From assembly GCA_023393095.1 (NCBI GenBank), contig JAEWMT010000091.1:1-45975 (forward strand): 45,975 nt of DNA, in the 5' to 3' direction. Positions 16,312 through 24,581 of the stretch are shown piece by piece. Numbering within the stretch: the first letter of the stretch is position 1; the number at the start of each line of letters is the position of its first letter. The position numbers were made by a program, and so were the translations under genes. The notes under the pieces were generated by a model, which saw only the letters and a list, made by a program, of their open reading frames with translations, had not been told where the DNA came from and searched no databases. Origin of the DNA: Bacillota bacterium (lineage in GTDB: Bacteria; Bacillota; Clostridia; Lachnospirales; Lachnospiraceae).

Positions 16312-18633
16312 ATGAAAAAGAAAATAAGTAAAAGATATATTTTCTGTGCGGCAGTTATACTTGCTATTATTATTGTTCCTTTTCTCTACAGTTATTTCTA
16401 CTTGGATGCATTCTGGGATCCATATTCAAAACTGGAGAAACTTCCGGTAGCTGTGGTAAATAACGATAAGGGAGCAGAGATTAATGGTAAGCAACGTAAC
16501 CTAGGAGACGAAATGTGCGACCGGTTTAAAAAAGATAAATCCCTGAAATTTATATTTACAGATGCTAAGGATGCAAAAGCAGGGACAAAGGGCAGCGATT
16601 ATTATGCAACCATATCAATACCGGAGGACTTCTCACAAAATATCGCTTCCATAAATACGGATAACAAGCAAACAGCTAAAATCACTTTCTCAGCGAATGA
16701 AAAACGTAATTATCTTGCGAGTCAGATATTAAACAGAGCAGTGCTTGAAATTGAGGAAAAAACCCGTTCTACTGTAGATAAGGAAATTGTAGGACAGCTG
16801 GCGGATAAAATCAAAGATGTCCCGGATCAGCTAAGCGAGTTACAGGATGGATTAGGAGATCTGGGAGACGGTTCTTCCAAATTACTGGATGGAGTTGATA
16901 AATTAAAAGACGGCTCCGGTAAGCTGTCAGATGGAACCGCAACTTTATCCGATGGTACAAAGACCCTATTAAATGGAGCAAGTGCACTGTCAGACGGAAC
17001 CGAAAAATTATTAGATGGAACAAATACCTTGTCTGGAGGCACAAAATCATTAAAAGACGGAACAAGTACCTATTATAATAAGTTCAAAGATTATAAGAAG
17101 GGTGTTACTTCATTAAAGGAGGGTTCCACAGCGCTTGCAAGCGGCGCACAAGATCTACAGACAGGAATTGGGCAATTAAAAAGCGGATCAGATTCAATCG
17201 TTGAAAAGACAAAGGATCTGGGGCAGATTACAAGTGGTGCAAAGACGGTTGCGGACGGAACCAAAACCTTCGATGCAAGTCTTACCCAGTATACCAGCGG
17301 AGTAAATTCTTTAATATCAACAGTAAATAATACTTCAACATTCCTTTCACAGTATGTAAAGTCAAATCCAGCACTTTTGAAGGATCCGATCTTTGCTGCA
17401 TTTATAATAAAGCTCTCTAATCCGGTAACTGCACAAAGTCTTAAGGACTTACAGGCGGCAGGACCTCAGATTACCGCAGCATCCTCACAGCTTGTTACTG
17501 GAACACAGCAACTTTACGCAGGAACAGCGGGACTTACTAAATTGAATACAGCACTTTTATCATTATCAGAGGGAGCAACGAAGCTACAGACCGGTTCTGC
17601 TACTTTGACCAAAGGAGCAAAGACATTAGATCAGGGAGTAACCTCCTTAAGTAATGCAACTGACAAACTTTACACTGCTACAGGTGATATTGCAAACGGT
17701 GCAGCAAAGGTTAATAACGGAGTAAATGATTTGCACAGCGGAGCAAATGACCTGAATAGCGGAGCAAATAGACTATATAGCGGGGTCAAGGATCTGAACA
17801 ACGGTGCAACAGATTTAAATAATGGAGCAGGTGATCTGAATAAAGGTGTGAAGGATCTTAAAGATGGTGCTGGGAAATTAAATAATGGCATCAACGAAGC
17901 AAAATCAGGTGTTGATACGGCTGTTACAGACGCAAAGGATCAGATTGGTGCATTGGATGGCTTGGCTGATTACGCATCAGCACCGGTAAGCATTGAACAA
18001 AAAAATGTCGAATCAATTGCTAATTACGGAACTGCATTTTCACCTTACTTTATGTCATTATCACTTTGGGTTGGAGCTATCATATTATTCGTAGGAATTT
18101 ACCTTGATACGGAGGGCAAATTTAAGATATTATCTCGTGAATCTAGTCATAGACTTATCAGAAGCTTTAGCTTTCTGTTAATAGGATTTATACAGGCGAT
18201 AGTATTAGCACTCATTGTAACAAAGGGGTTAGGGCTTAAGGTTGATAATATATTCCTGTTCTATACATCCGTATGCTTGGTTTCTATGTCGTTTTTATCT
18301 ATTGTTCAGTTCCTCATGGTTCATTTAAAGAGCGTGGGAAAAATGTTATCAGTTGTTTTTCTGATATTACAGCTTACTTCCTGCGGAGGAACCTTCCCGA
18401 TGGAGACTGTTCCTAAGTTGTTTAATGTATTATTCCCTTATATGCCTATGACTTATTCCGTAGCATTATTTAAGCAGGCTATTACAGATCCGAATACTAG
18501 TGAAGTACTCTATAATGGAGGAATTCTATTAGCAATTTTAGTAGTATTTATGGCGTTAACAATTATTATATCTGCAATAAAAGTAAGAAGAGCTGATAAG
18601 ACAGAAGTACAGGTGCCGGCTCTTGAGAACTAG
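16312..18633 (+). CDS. YhgE/Pip-family membrane protein (ABC-2-like)
   Basis: 773 residues from ATG 16312 (SD GGAGG five bases upstream; the TTG at 16300 overlaps the SD). One N-terminal membrane helix (about 7-27) is followed by the conserved N-terminal YhgE domain (LPVAVVNNDKGAEINGK). A long extracytoplasmic region (about 180-560) is full of short repeats such as LSDGTxxLxxG and LNNGAxDLNxG, then come about five or six C-terminal membrane helices of ABC-2 permease type (570-760, with SCGGTFPMETVP). Relatives include Lactococcus phage infection protein Pip and B. subtilis YhgE. The role is probably export or envelope-linked; no ATPase gene is adjacent. A 15-bp hairpin follows at 18681-18714. 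Confidence 0.9.
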   Translation: MKKKISKRYIFCAAVILAIIIVPFLYSYFYLDAFWDPYSKLEKLPVAVVNNDKGAEINGKQRNLGDEMCDRFKKDKSLKFIFTDAKDAKAGTKGSDYYATISIPEDFSQNIASINTDNKQTAKITFSANEKRNYLASQILNRAVLEIEEKTRSTVDKEIVGQLADKIKDVPDQLSELQDGLGDLGDGSSKLLDGVDKLKDGSGKLSDGTATLSDGTKTLLNGASALSDGTEKLLDGTNTLSGGTKSLKDGTSTYYNKFKDYKKGVTSLKEGSTALASGAQDLQTGIGQLKSGSDSIVEKTKDLGQITSGAKTVADGTKTFDASLTQYTSGVNSLISTVNNTSTFLSQYVKSNPALLKDPIFAAFIIKLSNPVTAQSLKDLQAAGPQITAASSQLVTGTQQLYAGTAGLTKLNTALLSLSEGATKLQTGSATLTKGAKTLDQGVTSLSNATDKLYTATGDIANGAAKVNNGVNDLHSGANDLNSGANRLYSGVKDLNNGATDLNNGAGDLNKGVKDLKDGAGKLNNGINEAKSGVDTAVTDAKDQIGALDGLADYASAPVSIEQKNVESIANYGTAFSPYFMSLSLWVGAIILFVGIYLDTEGKFKILSRESSHRLIRSFSFLLIGFIQAIVLALIVTKGLGLKVDNIFLFYTSVCLVSMSFLSIVQFLMVHLKSVGKMLSVVFLILQLTSCGGTFPMETVPKLFNVLFPYMPMTYSVALFKQAITDPNTSEVLYNGGILLAILVVFMALTIIISAIKVRRADKTEVQVPALEN

Positions 18634-18952
18634 TATAATATAATACGAATGGAAAGGGCTATCGTCAAAATAGCTTCCAGTAATATAAGGGACTCTACTG
18701 AGTCCCTTATATTACATATAACTAAAATGCAACAGCCGCTTTCTTTGTGGTTCATTATAATAATGGAAAGAGAGATATCAAAGAAGGTAAAGCAGTTTTG
18801 TGATAGGCACTGTTAACGATAAACCTGGTATAAAGATATAACTTGTATTTATAATTGATATAAATATTATATATTTTATTTATATTAAGAATTATGTAAT
18901 AATGAATTCATAACTAGTCGGCATAGTTAAATACTATTAAGGATGTGAGAGT
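18634..18952. other. Intergenic region with terminator hairpin
   Basis: It holds the strong hairpin at 18681-18714 and then AT-rich DNA that should carry the promoter of the methyltransferase gene. A 17-codon ATG frame near 18764 has no SD, and I do not call it. Confidence 0.5.
18681..18714. terminator. 15-bp perfect hairpin
   Basis: TAATATAAGGGACTC pairs perfectly with GAGTCCCTTATATTA around TACT. The A/T-rich ends give partial A and T tracts on both sides, so it can serve as a terminator for the yhgE-like gene. Confidence 0.7.
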
Positions 18953-19726
18953 TTGTCAGACTGGAACGCAAATTTATACAACCGTTTCGGCAGAGAACGG
19001 ATGCTGCCGGTTTATGACCTAATTAATAGACTGAATAATGAATCTGAAATAAAACGCATTATTGATATCGGATGTGGATCAGGATTAAGTACGATTCCGC
19101 TTCGTAATAAATGGGCCTCTTCAGAAATTGTTGGAGTAGATTATTCTGAAAATATGTTGCAAAAGGCCAAAGAGTTGAATATGGATATTCAATGGATAAG
19201 AAGAGATTGTAATAATCCGCTGGATGATTTGGGGAAGTTTGATTTGGTTTTCTCAAATGCGGCGCTGCAGTGGTTATTTGACCAGCAGGCCGTAATAGAA
19301 AACTTAAGCAGGATTGTTTCGAATAATGGAATACTTGCCATGCAAATTCCTAATTTCAGTGAAATGCAAATCAGTGAATGTATACATAATGCGGCTATTT
19401 CCTATGATAAAGATAGGTTTGAAGGTATTGAGAAGGACTTATATTCCAGCTATAGTCCACAGTATTATTATGACGCACTATCCAGGCATTTTAGGGAAAT
19501 TAATTTGTGGCAGACAAACTATTATCATATTATGAATGACCACCAGGATATTCTGAATTTCATAAAAAGTACGGGGTTAAGACCTTATTTAGAAAGATTA
19601 TGTGACAGCGAGCAGGAAAAATATTTGGCTGATGTTTTGGAAACAATCAAATTACATTATGGAAAACAGAAAGACGGAAAAGTTCTGTTTGAGTTTAAGC
19701 GTATTTTCTTTGTGGCTCGGTTATAG
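18953..19726 (+). CDS. tam: Trans-aconitate methyltransferase-like SAM methyltransferase
   Basis: 257 residues. The start is TTG at 18953 with SD AAGGA nine bases upstream; nearby ATG/GTG codons are out of frame. Class I SAM-methyltransferase motifs are clear: IDIGCGSGLST (37-47) binds SAM, EIVGVDYSENML (about 57-68) is motif II, and FDLVFSNAALQWL (about 92-104) is typical of the Tam group, which methylates trans-aconitate (a spontaneous aconitase inhibitor). The N-terminal WNANLYNRFGRER agrees with Tam. Substrate assignment from pattern alone is moderate; another small carboxylate is possible. It stands alone between a terminator and the T-box leader. Confidence 0.75.
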   Translation: MSDWNANLYNRFGRERMLPVYDLINRLNNESEIKRIIDIGCGSGLSTIPLRNKWASSEIVGVDYSENMLQKAKELNMDIQWIRRDCNNPLDDLGKFDLVFSNAALQWLFDQQAVIENLSRIVSNNGILAMQIPNFSEMQISECIHNAAISYDKDRFEGIEKDLYSSYSPQYYYDALSRHFREINLWQTNYYHIMNDHQDILNFIKSTGLRPYLERLCDSEQEKYLADVLETIKLHYGKQKDGKVLFEFKRIFFVARL

Positions 19727-19747
19727 AAAGGTTCAATAAAAAATTTA

Positions 19748-19777
19748 TTGACAGTATTACCATTTATATGCTAGAAT
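19748..19777 (+). promoter_or_regulatory. Promoter of the T-box/ilvBN transcript
   Basis: TTGACA (19748-19753) and TAGAAT (19772-19777) are 18 bases apart, placing the transcript start near 19784, just ahead of the T-box stem I. Confidence 0.75.
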
Positions 19778-19783
19778 CGTAAC

Positions 19784-20126
19784 AATAAAAGCATATTGAG
19801 AAAAGCAATGACGAGGAGAAGTACATATTAGTCAGATTTCCAGAGAGAAGACGGAAGGTGCGAGTCTTTATTCGATAATATGAAAGTAGCCTCTGAGCAG
19901 TGAACCGAACGAGAGTAATCTTCAGTAGACTTCAACGGAGTTTCCGCCGTTACAAGGAAAGCGGTATCGATAGTAATATCCGTACTGATAAGTTAATTGT
20001 CAGTTGGAGTGTATTATCCGTACTGGCAGAGTGCAGCAAAGGAACTAAGAATTCCGGCTGAAATTAGGTGGTAACACGGATTGTATATTCGCCCTAAGCT
20101 AAAGAGATTTAGCTTAGGGCTTTTTT
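19784..20126 (+). promoter_or_regulatory. T-box leader, probably tRNA-Val-responsive
   Basis: Stem I opens with GACGAGGAGAAGTA. The specifier loop strand reads ACGAGA-GTA-A-TCTTC, which lines up with the known glyQS layout ACGAAA-codon-A-helix and gives specifier GUA (19915-19917), valine. The antiterminator T-box sequence AGGTGGTAACACGG is at 20066-20079; its UGGU bulge (20069-20072) suits a tRNA with discriminator A. Uncharged tRNA would stabilise the antiterminator and allow transcription of ilvB-ilvN. AUC (Ile, 19918-19920) is the main alternative reading of the specifier. Confidence 0.88.
20091..20126 (+). terminator. T-box intrinsic terminator
   Basis: GCCCTAAGCTAAA (20091-20103) pairs perfectly over 13 bp with TTTAGCTTAGGGC (20108-20120), loop GAGA, followed by TTTTTT. 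It competes with the antiterminator element just upstream. Confidence 0.9.
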
Positions 20127-20190
20127 ATTTCATTTAATATATGCTTTTAAAATTAAATATCGCCAAAGGCGTTAAAATGGAGGGCTTTAT

Positions 20191-21915
20191 ATGGAGATTA
20201 AGGGAACCGAGTTATTTGTAAAAGCATTAAAGGCAGAAGGCGTGGATACCCTGTTTGGTTATCCTGGAGGAGAGGCAATTAACTTATTTGATGCACTTTA
20301 TGGAGTTCAAGAGATTGATGTTATACTGCCAAGACATGAGCAGGCATTAATTCATGCGGCTGATGGATATGCGCGTTCTACCGGAAAAGTAGGAGTATGC
20401 CTTGTTACCAGCGGTCCGGGAGCAACTAATCTGGTCACAGGAATTGCCAACGCTAATTTTGACAGTGTACCACTGGTGTGCTTTACAGGTCAAGTTCCTA
20501 CTGATCTGATTGGTAATGATGCATTTCAGGAGGTCGACATTGTTGGAATTACGCGTAGTATTTGCAAATATGCGGTGACTGTACGTGACAGAAAGGATCT
20601 GGGAAGCATTATCAAGAAGGCTTTTTATATCGCAAGAACCGGAAAGCCGGGTCCGGTTGTAATTGATATTCCCAAGGATATTCAACTTGCATATGGTGAT
20701 GATGTATACCCGGAGAACGTAGCGATAAGAGGTTATAAACCGAGTAGCAGTGCACACGCAGGCCAGATCAAGAGGGTAATGGAAGTATTAAAAACGGCGA
20801 AAAAACCGGTTATGCTTATTGGAGGGGGAGTGAATATTGCAAGGGCCGGAAAAGAATTAACAAAATTTGCTGAAACGACCGGAGTCCCTGTAATTACTAC
20901 AATTATGGGTAAAGGAGCAATAGCGACGTACCATCCCAATTATGTCGGTAATATCGGAATGCATGGTAATTATGCCTCTAACCGGGCAATTAGTGAGTGT
21001 GATGTTCTCTTCTCCATCGGAGCACGTTTTAATAATAGAATAACAGGTAAGCTTAGTGAGTTTGCAAAGAATGCTAAAATCATTCATATTGATATCGACT
21101 CCGCATCTATTTCTAGAAATATTAAGGTGGATATCCCGGTGGTAGCCGATGCAAAAAATGCACTTAGGATGATGCAAAAAACTGCTGAGCCACTTGATAT
21201 TACAGATTGGACGAATGAAGTTATGGAGTGGAAGAAGGCATACCCTATCCAGATGGATAAGTATCAAGGTTTAACCCCAGAACGGATTATTAGAACGATC
21301 AATAATACATTTAAAAATGCCATTATTACAACGGATGTCGGGCAAAACCAATTATGGACCACACAGTATATTGAGCTGGATGAAAACCGTCAGTTGATTA
21401 CCTCAGGAGGTCTTGGAACTATGGGCTTTGGCTTTCCATCTGCAATCGGAGCAAAGCTCGGAAATCCGCATAAAGATGTTATCTGTATCTCGGGTGATGG
21501 TGGAATGCAGATGAATGTTCAGGAGATGGCGACGGCAGTAGCATTGGAATTACCTCTAATTATCTGTATTTTTAACAACGCATATCTAGGAAATGTCCGT
21601 CAGTGGCAGGAGATGTTCTTCGAAAAGCGTTATTCCAGCACCTGTCTGCAATATAGAAAAAGCTGCGAAAGAGATTGCCAGAACAAGAATAAATGCTGTC
21701 CCAAATATACACCGGATTTTATCAAGCTTGCAGAAAGCTATGATGCAAAGGGCATAAGGGTAGAAAAGCCGGAAGATACCTTGAGGGCATTCCTAGAGGC
21801 TAAGAAGAATAAGACTGGCCCCACAGTGATTGAGTTTATCATCGAAAGAGAAGCCAATGTATTACCAATCGTACCAGGTGGAAAAGCGTTAAACGAAATG
21901 ATTATGGATTGTTAG
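20191..21915 (+). CDS. ilvB: Acetolactate synthase, catalytic subunit
   Basis: 574 residues. A ThDP-dependent enzyme, it condenses pyruvate with pyruvate or 2-oxobutyrate in valine, leucine and isoleucine synthesis. The N-terminal domain has the catalytic glutamate region (LFGYPGGEAINLFDAL, then LPRHEQALIHAADGYAR), SGPGATNLVTGIANA and FTGQVPTDLIGNDAFQE. The C-terminal ThDP motif is GDGGMQMNVQEMATAV through IFNNAYLGNVRQWQ. A cysteine cluster, Cys485, 492, 496, 502 and 503, lies after the FFEKRYSST motif in a loop where many homologues have no cysteines. It is controlled by the T-box leader and followed by the regulatory subunit gene. A mini-hairpin CGCC-AAA-GGCG precedes the SD. Confidence 0.95.
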   Translation: MEIKGTELFVKALKAEGVDTLFGYPGGEAINLFDALYGVQEIDVILPRHEQALIHAADGYARSTGKVGVCLVTSGPGATNLVTGIANANFDSVPLVCFTGQVPTDLIGNDAFQEVDIVGITRSICKYAVTVRDRKDLGSIIKKAFYIARTGKPGPVVIDIPKDIQLAYGDDVYPENVAIRGYKPSSSAHAGQIKRVMEVLKTAKKPVMLIGGGVNIARAGKELTKFAETTGVPVITTIMGKGAIATYHPNYVGNIGMHGNYASNRAISECDVLFSIGARFNNRITGKLSEFAKNAKIIHIDIDSASISRNIKVDIPVVADAKNALRMMQKTAEPLDITDWTNEVMEWKKAYPIQMDKYQGLTPERIIRTINNTFKNAIITTDVGQNQLWTTQYIELDENRQLITSGGLGTMGFGFPSAIGAKLGNPHKDVICISGDGGMQMNVQEMATAVALELPLIICIFNNAYLGNVRQWQEMFFEKRYSSTCLQYRKSCERDCQNKNKCCPKYTPDFIKLAESYDAKGIRVEKPEDTLRAFLEAKKNKTGPTVIEFIIEREANVLPIVPGGKALNEMIMDC

Positions 21916-21932
21916 GGATGGAGGACGATAGA

Positions 21933-22424
21933 ATGAAGAAGAGATGGATATGTTTGTTTGTGGAAAATGAGATTGGTGTGCTTGCAAGAATTGCAGGTCT
22001 ATTTTCAAGTAAATCATATAACTTAAATAGCCTAACGGTTGGGGAGACGGAGGATAAAACCATATCTAGAATGACTATAAGTCTAACTAGTGATGACATG
22101 ACCTTTGAACAGGTAAAAAAGCAGTTAAATCGGGCTGTTGAGGTTATTAAGGTGGTTGATTATACGGATATCCCGATCCATATGAGAGAGCTACTCTATG
22201 TAAAAGTGTTCCACTGTACGGAAGCGGATAAGACTGAAATATTCCGAATTGCAAATATTTTCGGCCTTACAATTGCTGATTATGCTAAAAATACTATCCT
22301 GCTGGAGTGTATCCAGACGGAGGAAAGAAACAACGAGCTTATCAAACTATTAAGTAACTGCTTTTGCAACCGAATTGAAATAGTAAGAGGCGGAAGTGTA
22401 GCTATCGAATCAATTTCTAAATAG
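21933..22424 (+). CDS. ilvN: Acetolactate synthase, regulatory subunit
   Basis: 163 residues from ATG 21933, which has SD GGAGG with 8-base spacing; upstream in-frame TTG/ATG codons lie inside the SD region. An N-terminal ACT domain (RWICLFVENEIGVLARIAGLF, then SYNLNSLTVGETED) binds branched-chain amino acids for feedback control. The C-terminal half matches the ALS_ss_C domain that contacts the catalytic subunit. It forms the complex with the ilvB product encoded 17 bases upstream. The gene ends ahead of a promoter-like sequence and hairpin at 22459-22534. Confidence 0.93.
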   Translation: MKKRWICLFVENEIGVLARIAGLFSSKSYNLNSLTVGETEDKTISRMTISLTSDDMTFEQVKKQLNRAVEVIKVVDYTDIPIHMRELLYVKVFHCTEADKTEIFRIANIFGLTIADYAKNTILLECIQTEERNNELIKLLSNCFCNRIEIVRGGSVAIESISK

Positions 22425-22458
22425 TGTATATTAATAAAGAATTTTATAACAAAATGTC

Positions 22459-22487
22459 TTAACAATATTTTACGAGCATGTTATAAT
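22459..22487 (+). promoter_or_regulatory. Strong candidate promoter for the RelA-domain operon
   Basis: TTAACA (22459-22464) and TATAAT (22482-22487) are separated by 17 bases. Transcription would begin near 22494, just before the hairpin at 22497-22534. Confidence 0.65.
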
Positions 22488-22496
22488 ACTATAAGA

Positions 22497-22540
22497 TAAG
22501 CAAAGATGGAGCGAGGAAGCCCCGTCTTTGCTTATTTGTT
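22497..22540 (+). terminator. Hairpin immediately after the promoter (ilvN terminator or attenuator)
   Basis: TAAGCAAAGA pairs with TCTTTGCTTA (22497-22506/22525-22534), continued by GG/CC pairs, and TTTGTTTTATTT follows. It can terminate ilvN transcripts, and because it lies directly after the candidate start site it would also attenuate the downstream operon. Confidence 0.7.
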
Positions 22541-22546
22541 TTATTT

Positions 22547-22748
22547 GATTAAGGTGTCAAAAGTCAGATTTATATTGTGAGATGAATATGTGTGCATCTA
22601 TATTCATCTGGACTCGCCTTACCTTCAAGCGAAATTGACTGTATATAAAGTTTTTATACATGGTCGCTTGAGCCGGTCTTCGCCATCTGAATATAAATAC
22701 ACACATATTCATTCAATTAGTTAATATCTGATTTTTGACACCTTAATC
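22547..22748. repeat. 202-bp MITE-like palindromic element
   Basis: Terminal inverted repeats of 23 bp with one mismatch (GATTAAGGTGTCAAAA core, 22547-22569 and 22726-22748) enclose further nested pairs: ATGAATATGTGTG/CACACATATTCAT (22582-22594/22700-22712), TATATTCA/TGAATATA (22599-22606/22688-22695), TCAAGCGA/TCGCTTGA (22625-22632/22664-22671) and TGTATA/TATACA at the tip. The whole element can fold into one long hairpin. Flanks TTATTT and TTATAT show no clear target duplication. No protein is encoded. Confidence 0.7.
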
Positions 22749-22777
22749 TTATATTATAAACGAAAGGGGATGAAGGC

Positions 22778-23731
22778 GTGGAAAGTAAAGAGGATTTTCT
22801 TAAAAGAAATAAATTAACAGACGAGTTTAAAGAACTTGAGAAGATAAATCCAAATCTGTGGGATATCATGAAGGAAATTCATGAGGATTACGAGCAGAAA
22901 CTGAAAAATGGTAGCTTAAAGAAGATTATGACAAGCTTTATTGAAGAATTCGGAACTCCTCCGGCGATGCATTCCATGCGATATCGGATGAAAAGCCCGG
23001 AAAGCTTGATCGTAAAAATCATACATAAGAAATGCAGTGATTTTACGGATTTAGACTATACAGACATAACGAAGGAGACCTATGGAGAGGTTATAATGGA
23101 TCTTCTGGGAGCAAGAATTTTAATTCGCCACAGGTATCAATGGGAAGAGATACATGATCTGATCTGGCATCTTTATTTTAAAGGTACAGAAAAATATGTC
23201 AAGAATAGAACCCTAGATTATATCGGTGATGCAAAAGAACCTTTTCTAGCCGAACGACCGAAGGTTTTCTACCGTTATGAGGAAAGCACGAAATGCTATG
23301 AATTAAAAGGTCGTGATACTTTTGACTTTGAGAAGAATAATCCAGGTTATAGTAGTAACCATTATATTATTAATTATCATGGTACCTATATTGAATTACA
23401 GGTAAGAACATTGTTTGATGAGGCCTGGAGTGAAAATGACCATGATTTCGTATATAAGCTTTATGCAGGGAATAAAAAACTGGTTCTTAACCGAACCTCG
23501 AACCTGCTCAGTAAGGTTGCTGAGATAGCGGATGAATTAAGTATGTTCATGCATGATTACTATGATGAATCCATCTTCTCTGTTCCGAATGACAAAACTG
23601 ATGTTAAGAAAATTCTATCACAGAGGATAGAGCAACCGAAGAATGATACACCTGAGAATCCGAAATATGATAATTTACACTCTAGAAGTATAACCTCCAA
23701 ATCAGTTGGAGATATCAATGAGTTATATTAG
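22778..23731 (+). CDS. RelA/SpoT-domain alarmone synthetase-like protein
   Basis: 317 residues, single-domain size, with no HD hydrolase, TGS or ACT domain. The synthetase motifs are intact: SMRYRMKSPESLIVKI (66-81), the metal-binding Asp108 in MDLLGARILI, GYSSNHYII (190-198), Glu206 in IELQVRT (205-211), and W-S-E-N-D-H (217-222). It should use ATP to pyrophosphorylate GDP/GTP or, as in toxic small alarmone synthetases, another acceptor such as tRNA. The N-terminal 55 residues are helical and not part of the core. The start is GTG at 22778 with SD AAAGGGG. It is followed by two unknown genes, 14 bases and an overlap apart, so it looks like part of a functional unit. Confidence 0.85.
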   Translation: MESKEDFLKRNKLTDEFKELEKINPNLWDIMKEIHEDYEQKLKNGSLKKIMTSFIEEFGTPPAMHSMRYRMKSPESLIVKIIHKKCSDFTDLDYTDITKETYGEVIMDLLGARILIRHRYQWEEIHDLIWHLYFKGTEKYVKNRTLDYIGDAKEPFLAERPKVFYRYEESTKCYELKGRDTFDFEKNNPGYSSNHYIINYHGTYIELQVRTLFDEAWSENDHDFVYKLYAGNKKLVLNRTSNLLSKVAEIADELSMFMHDYYDESIFSVPNDKTDVKKILSQRIEQPKNDTPENPKYDNLHSRSITSKSVGDINELY

Positions 23732-23745
23732 AAGGAGGATTTGAG

Positions 23746-23967
23746 ATGAAGATAGAACATAGTGAAGCGGCAATGAATACTGCTGAGGAATTTATCAGTG
23801 CTATTAAAAATGGTACTCTGTCAAAGCATGTACTTCCAAATAACTATGAGGATTATACCCCAGAATATGAAAATATAGATTTTCAAAATTATACGAAGTA
23901 TTTGAAGACATTGTCATATTTTAATTATCTTGAGAAGAGGACGGTGGCTTACAATGGACAATTATAA
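23746..23967 (+). CDS. Small unknown protein in the RelA-domain operon
   Basis: 73 residues, acidic and rich in Asn/Tyr/Glu, with no signal peptide or membrane segment. It begins 14 bases after the synthetase stop with a strong SD (AGGAGG). I recognise no family. Its last 14 bases overlap the start of the next gene in another frame, indicating coupling. The size and position would suit an antitoxin or activity regulator of the synthetase, but nothing in the sequence proves that. Confidence 0.7.
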   Translation: MKIEHSEAAMNTAEEFISAIKNGTLSKHVLPNNYEDYTPEYENIDFQNYTKYLKTLSYFNYLEKRTVAYNGQL

Positions 23968-24514
23968 TTATGGAAATTATAATAGTAAAACGTTTCAGTA
24001 TTTAATTGATGCCTTTGGTGAGGAGAGAATTATGAACCGTTATGCTACGTTATATGATTACATGACGGAGTTTATTAAGAGGCACCAATATGAAGAAAAT
24101 CTTATTATATCAAAAAATGCTCTGAGTCAGATGATAATTGATTATTTTGTAGATATTGACCGCCTTAAGCAATTTCACGGTATTGAGAGAATTAGCACTA
24201 CTAAGATTTATTCTTATACGGCCTTCTGGTTAATCAAACGAAAGCCCTTAATGATTGTAAAGGATAATCTGGAGGATTATAACTTAACCTTCGCCAATGA
24301 GCGCTTTGTAACCGGGTACTTACTTAGATGCATGAATAATGAGAATATTTCTACACTGATTTTGGATGAGAAGAAGTCTGATTACATAGATTTTGTTGAT
24401 AATATGATGTATTTTCTCCAGTACCGTGTAATTACCGCGCAGGCTATCGAGACAATATTATTCGGCTTTAAGGCAGGTAAAGCCATACAGTATTCTGAGG
24501 ATTATCAGAATTAA
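23954..24514 (+). CDS. Unknown protein, third gene of the RelA-domain operon
   Basis: 186 residues from ATG 23954, overlapping the previous gene; the in-frame TTG at 23930 has no SD. The N-terminus is Asn/Tyr-rich (MDNYNYGNYN), followed by a mostly helical soluble protein with segments ERIMNRYATLYDYMTEF, SQMIIDYFVDIDRLKQF and IDFVDNMMYFLQYRVI. It has no known motif that I recognise, no Panacea-domain (DUF4065) pattern and no obvious DNA-binding helix. Its operon with a RelA-domain protein is the only functional hint. A terminator follows at 24582-24619. Confidence 0.75.
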   Translation: MDNYNYGNYNSKTFQYLIDAFGEERIMNRYATLYDYMTEFIKRHQYEENLIISKNALSQMIIDYFVDIDRLKQFHGIERISTTKIYSYTAFWLIKRKPLMIVKDNLEDYNLTFANERFVTGYLLRCMNNENISTLILDEKKSDYIDFVDNMMYFLQYRVITAQAIETILFGFKAGKAIQYSEDYQN

Positions 24515-24581
24515 AGTTGTTTTCTAGTAGGCTATTATAAAAAAATAAGGCAACATAGAGCAACTCTAATATTTGTTATAC

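Larger units (their letters stand above)
22425..22777. other. Non-coding leader between ilvN and the RelA-domain gene
   Basis: No ORF is supported. The stretch holds the promoter, the hairpin and the 202-bp palindromic element given separately, then 29 bases with an AAAGGGG SD before the next gene. Confidence 0.6.

Noticed and set aside
16811..17065. Minus-strand ORFs rich in Pro/Ser or Leu/His opposite the YhgE repeats
   Set aside because: Mirror image of the repetitive stalk coding sequence; repeat codons keep antisense frames open.
18764..18817. 17-codon ATG frame after the YhgE terminator
   Set aside because: No SD and no sign of conservation that can be read; probably chance in AT-rich DNA.
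20347..21267. Minus-strand ORFs of 136 residues within ilvB
   Set aside because: Shadows of a certain gene, with no start signals.
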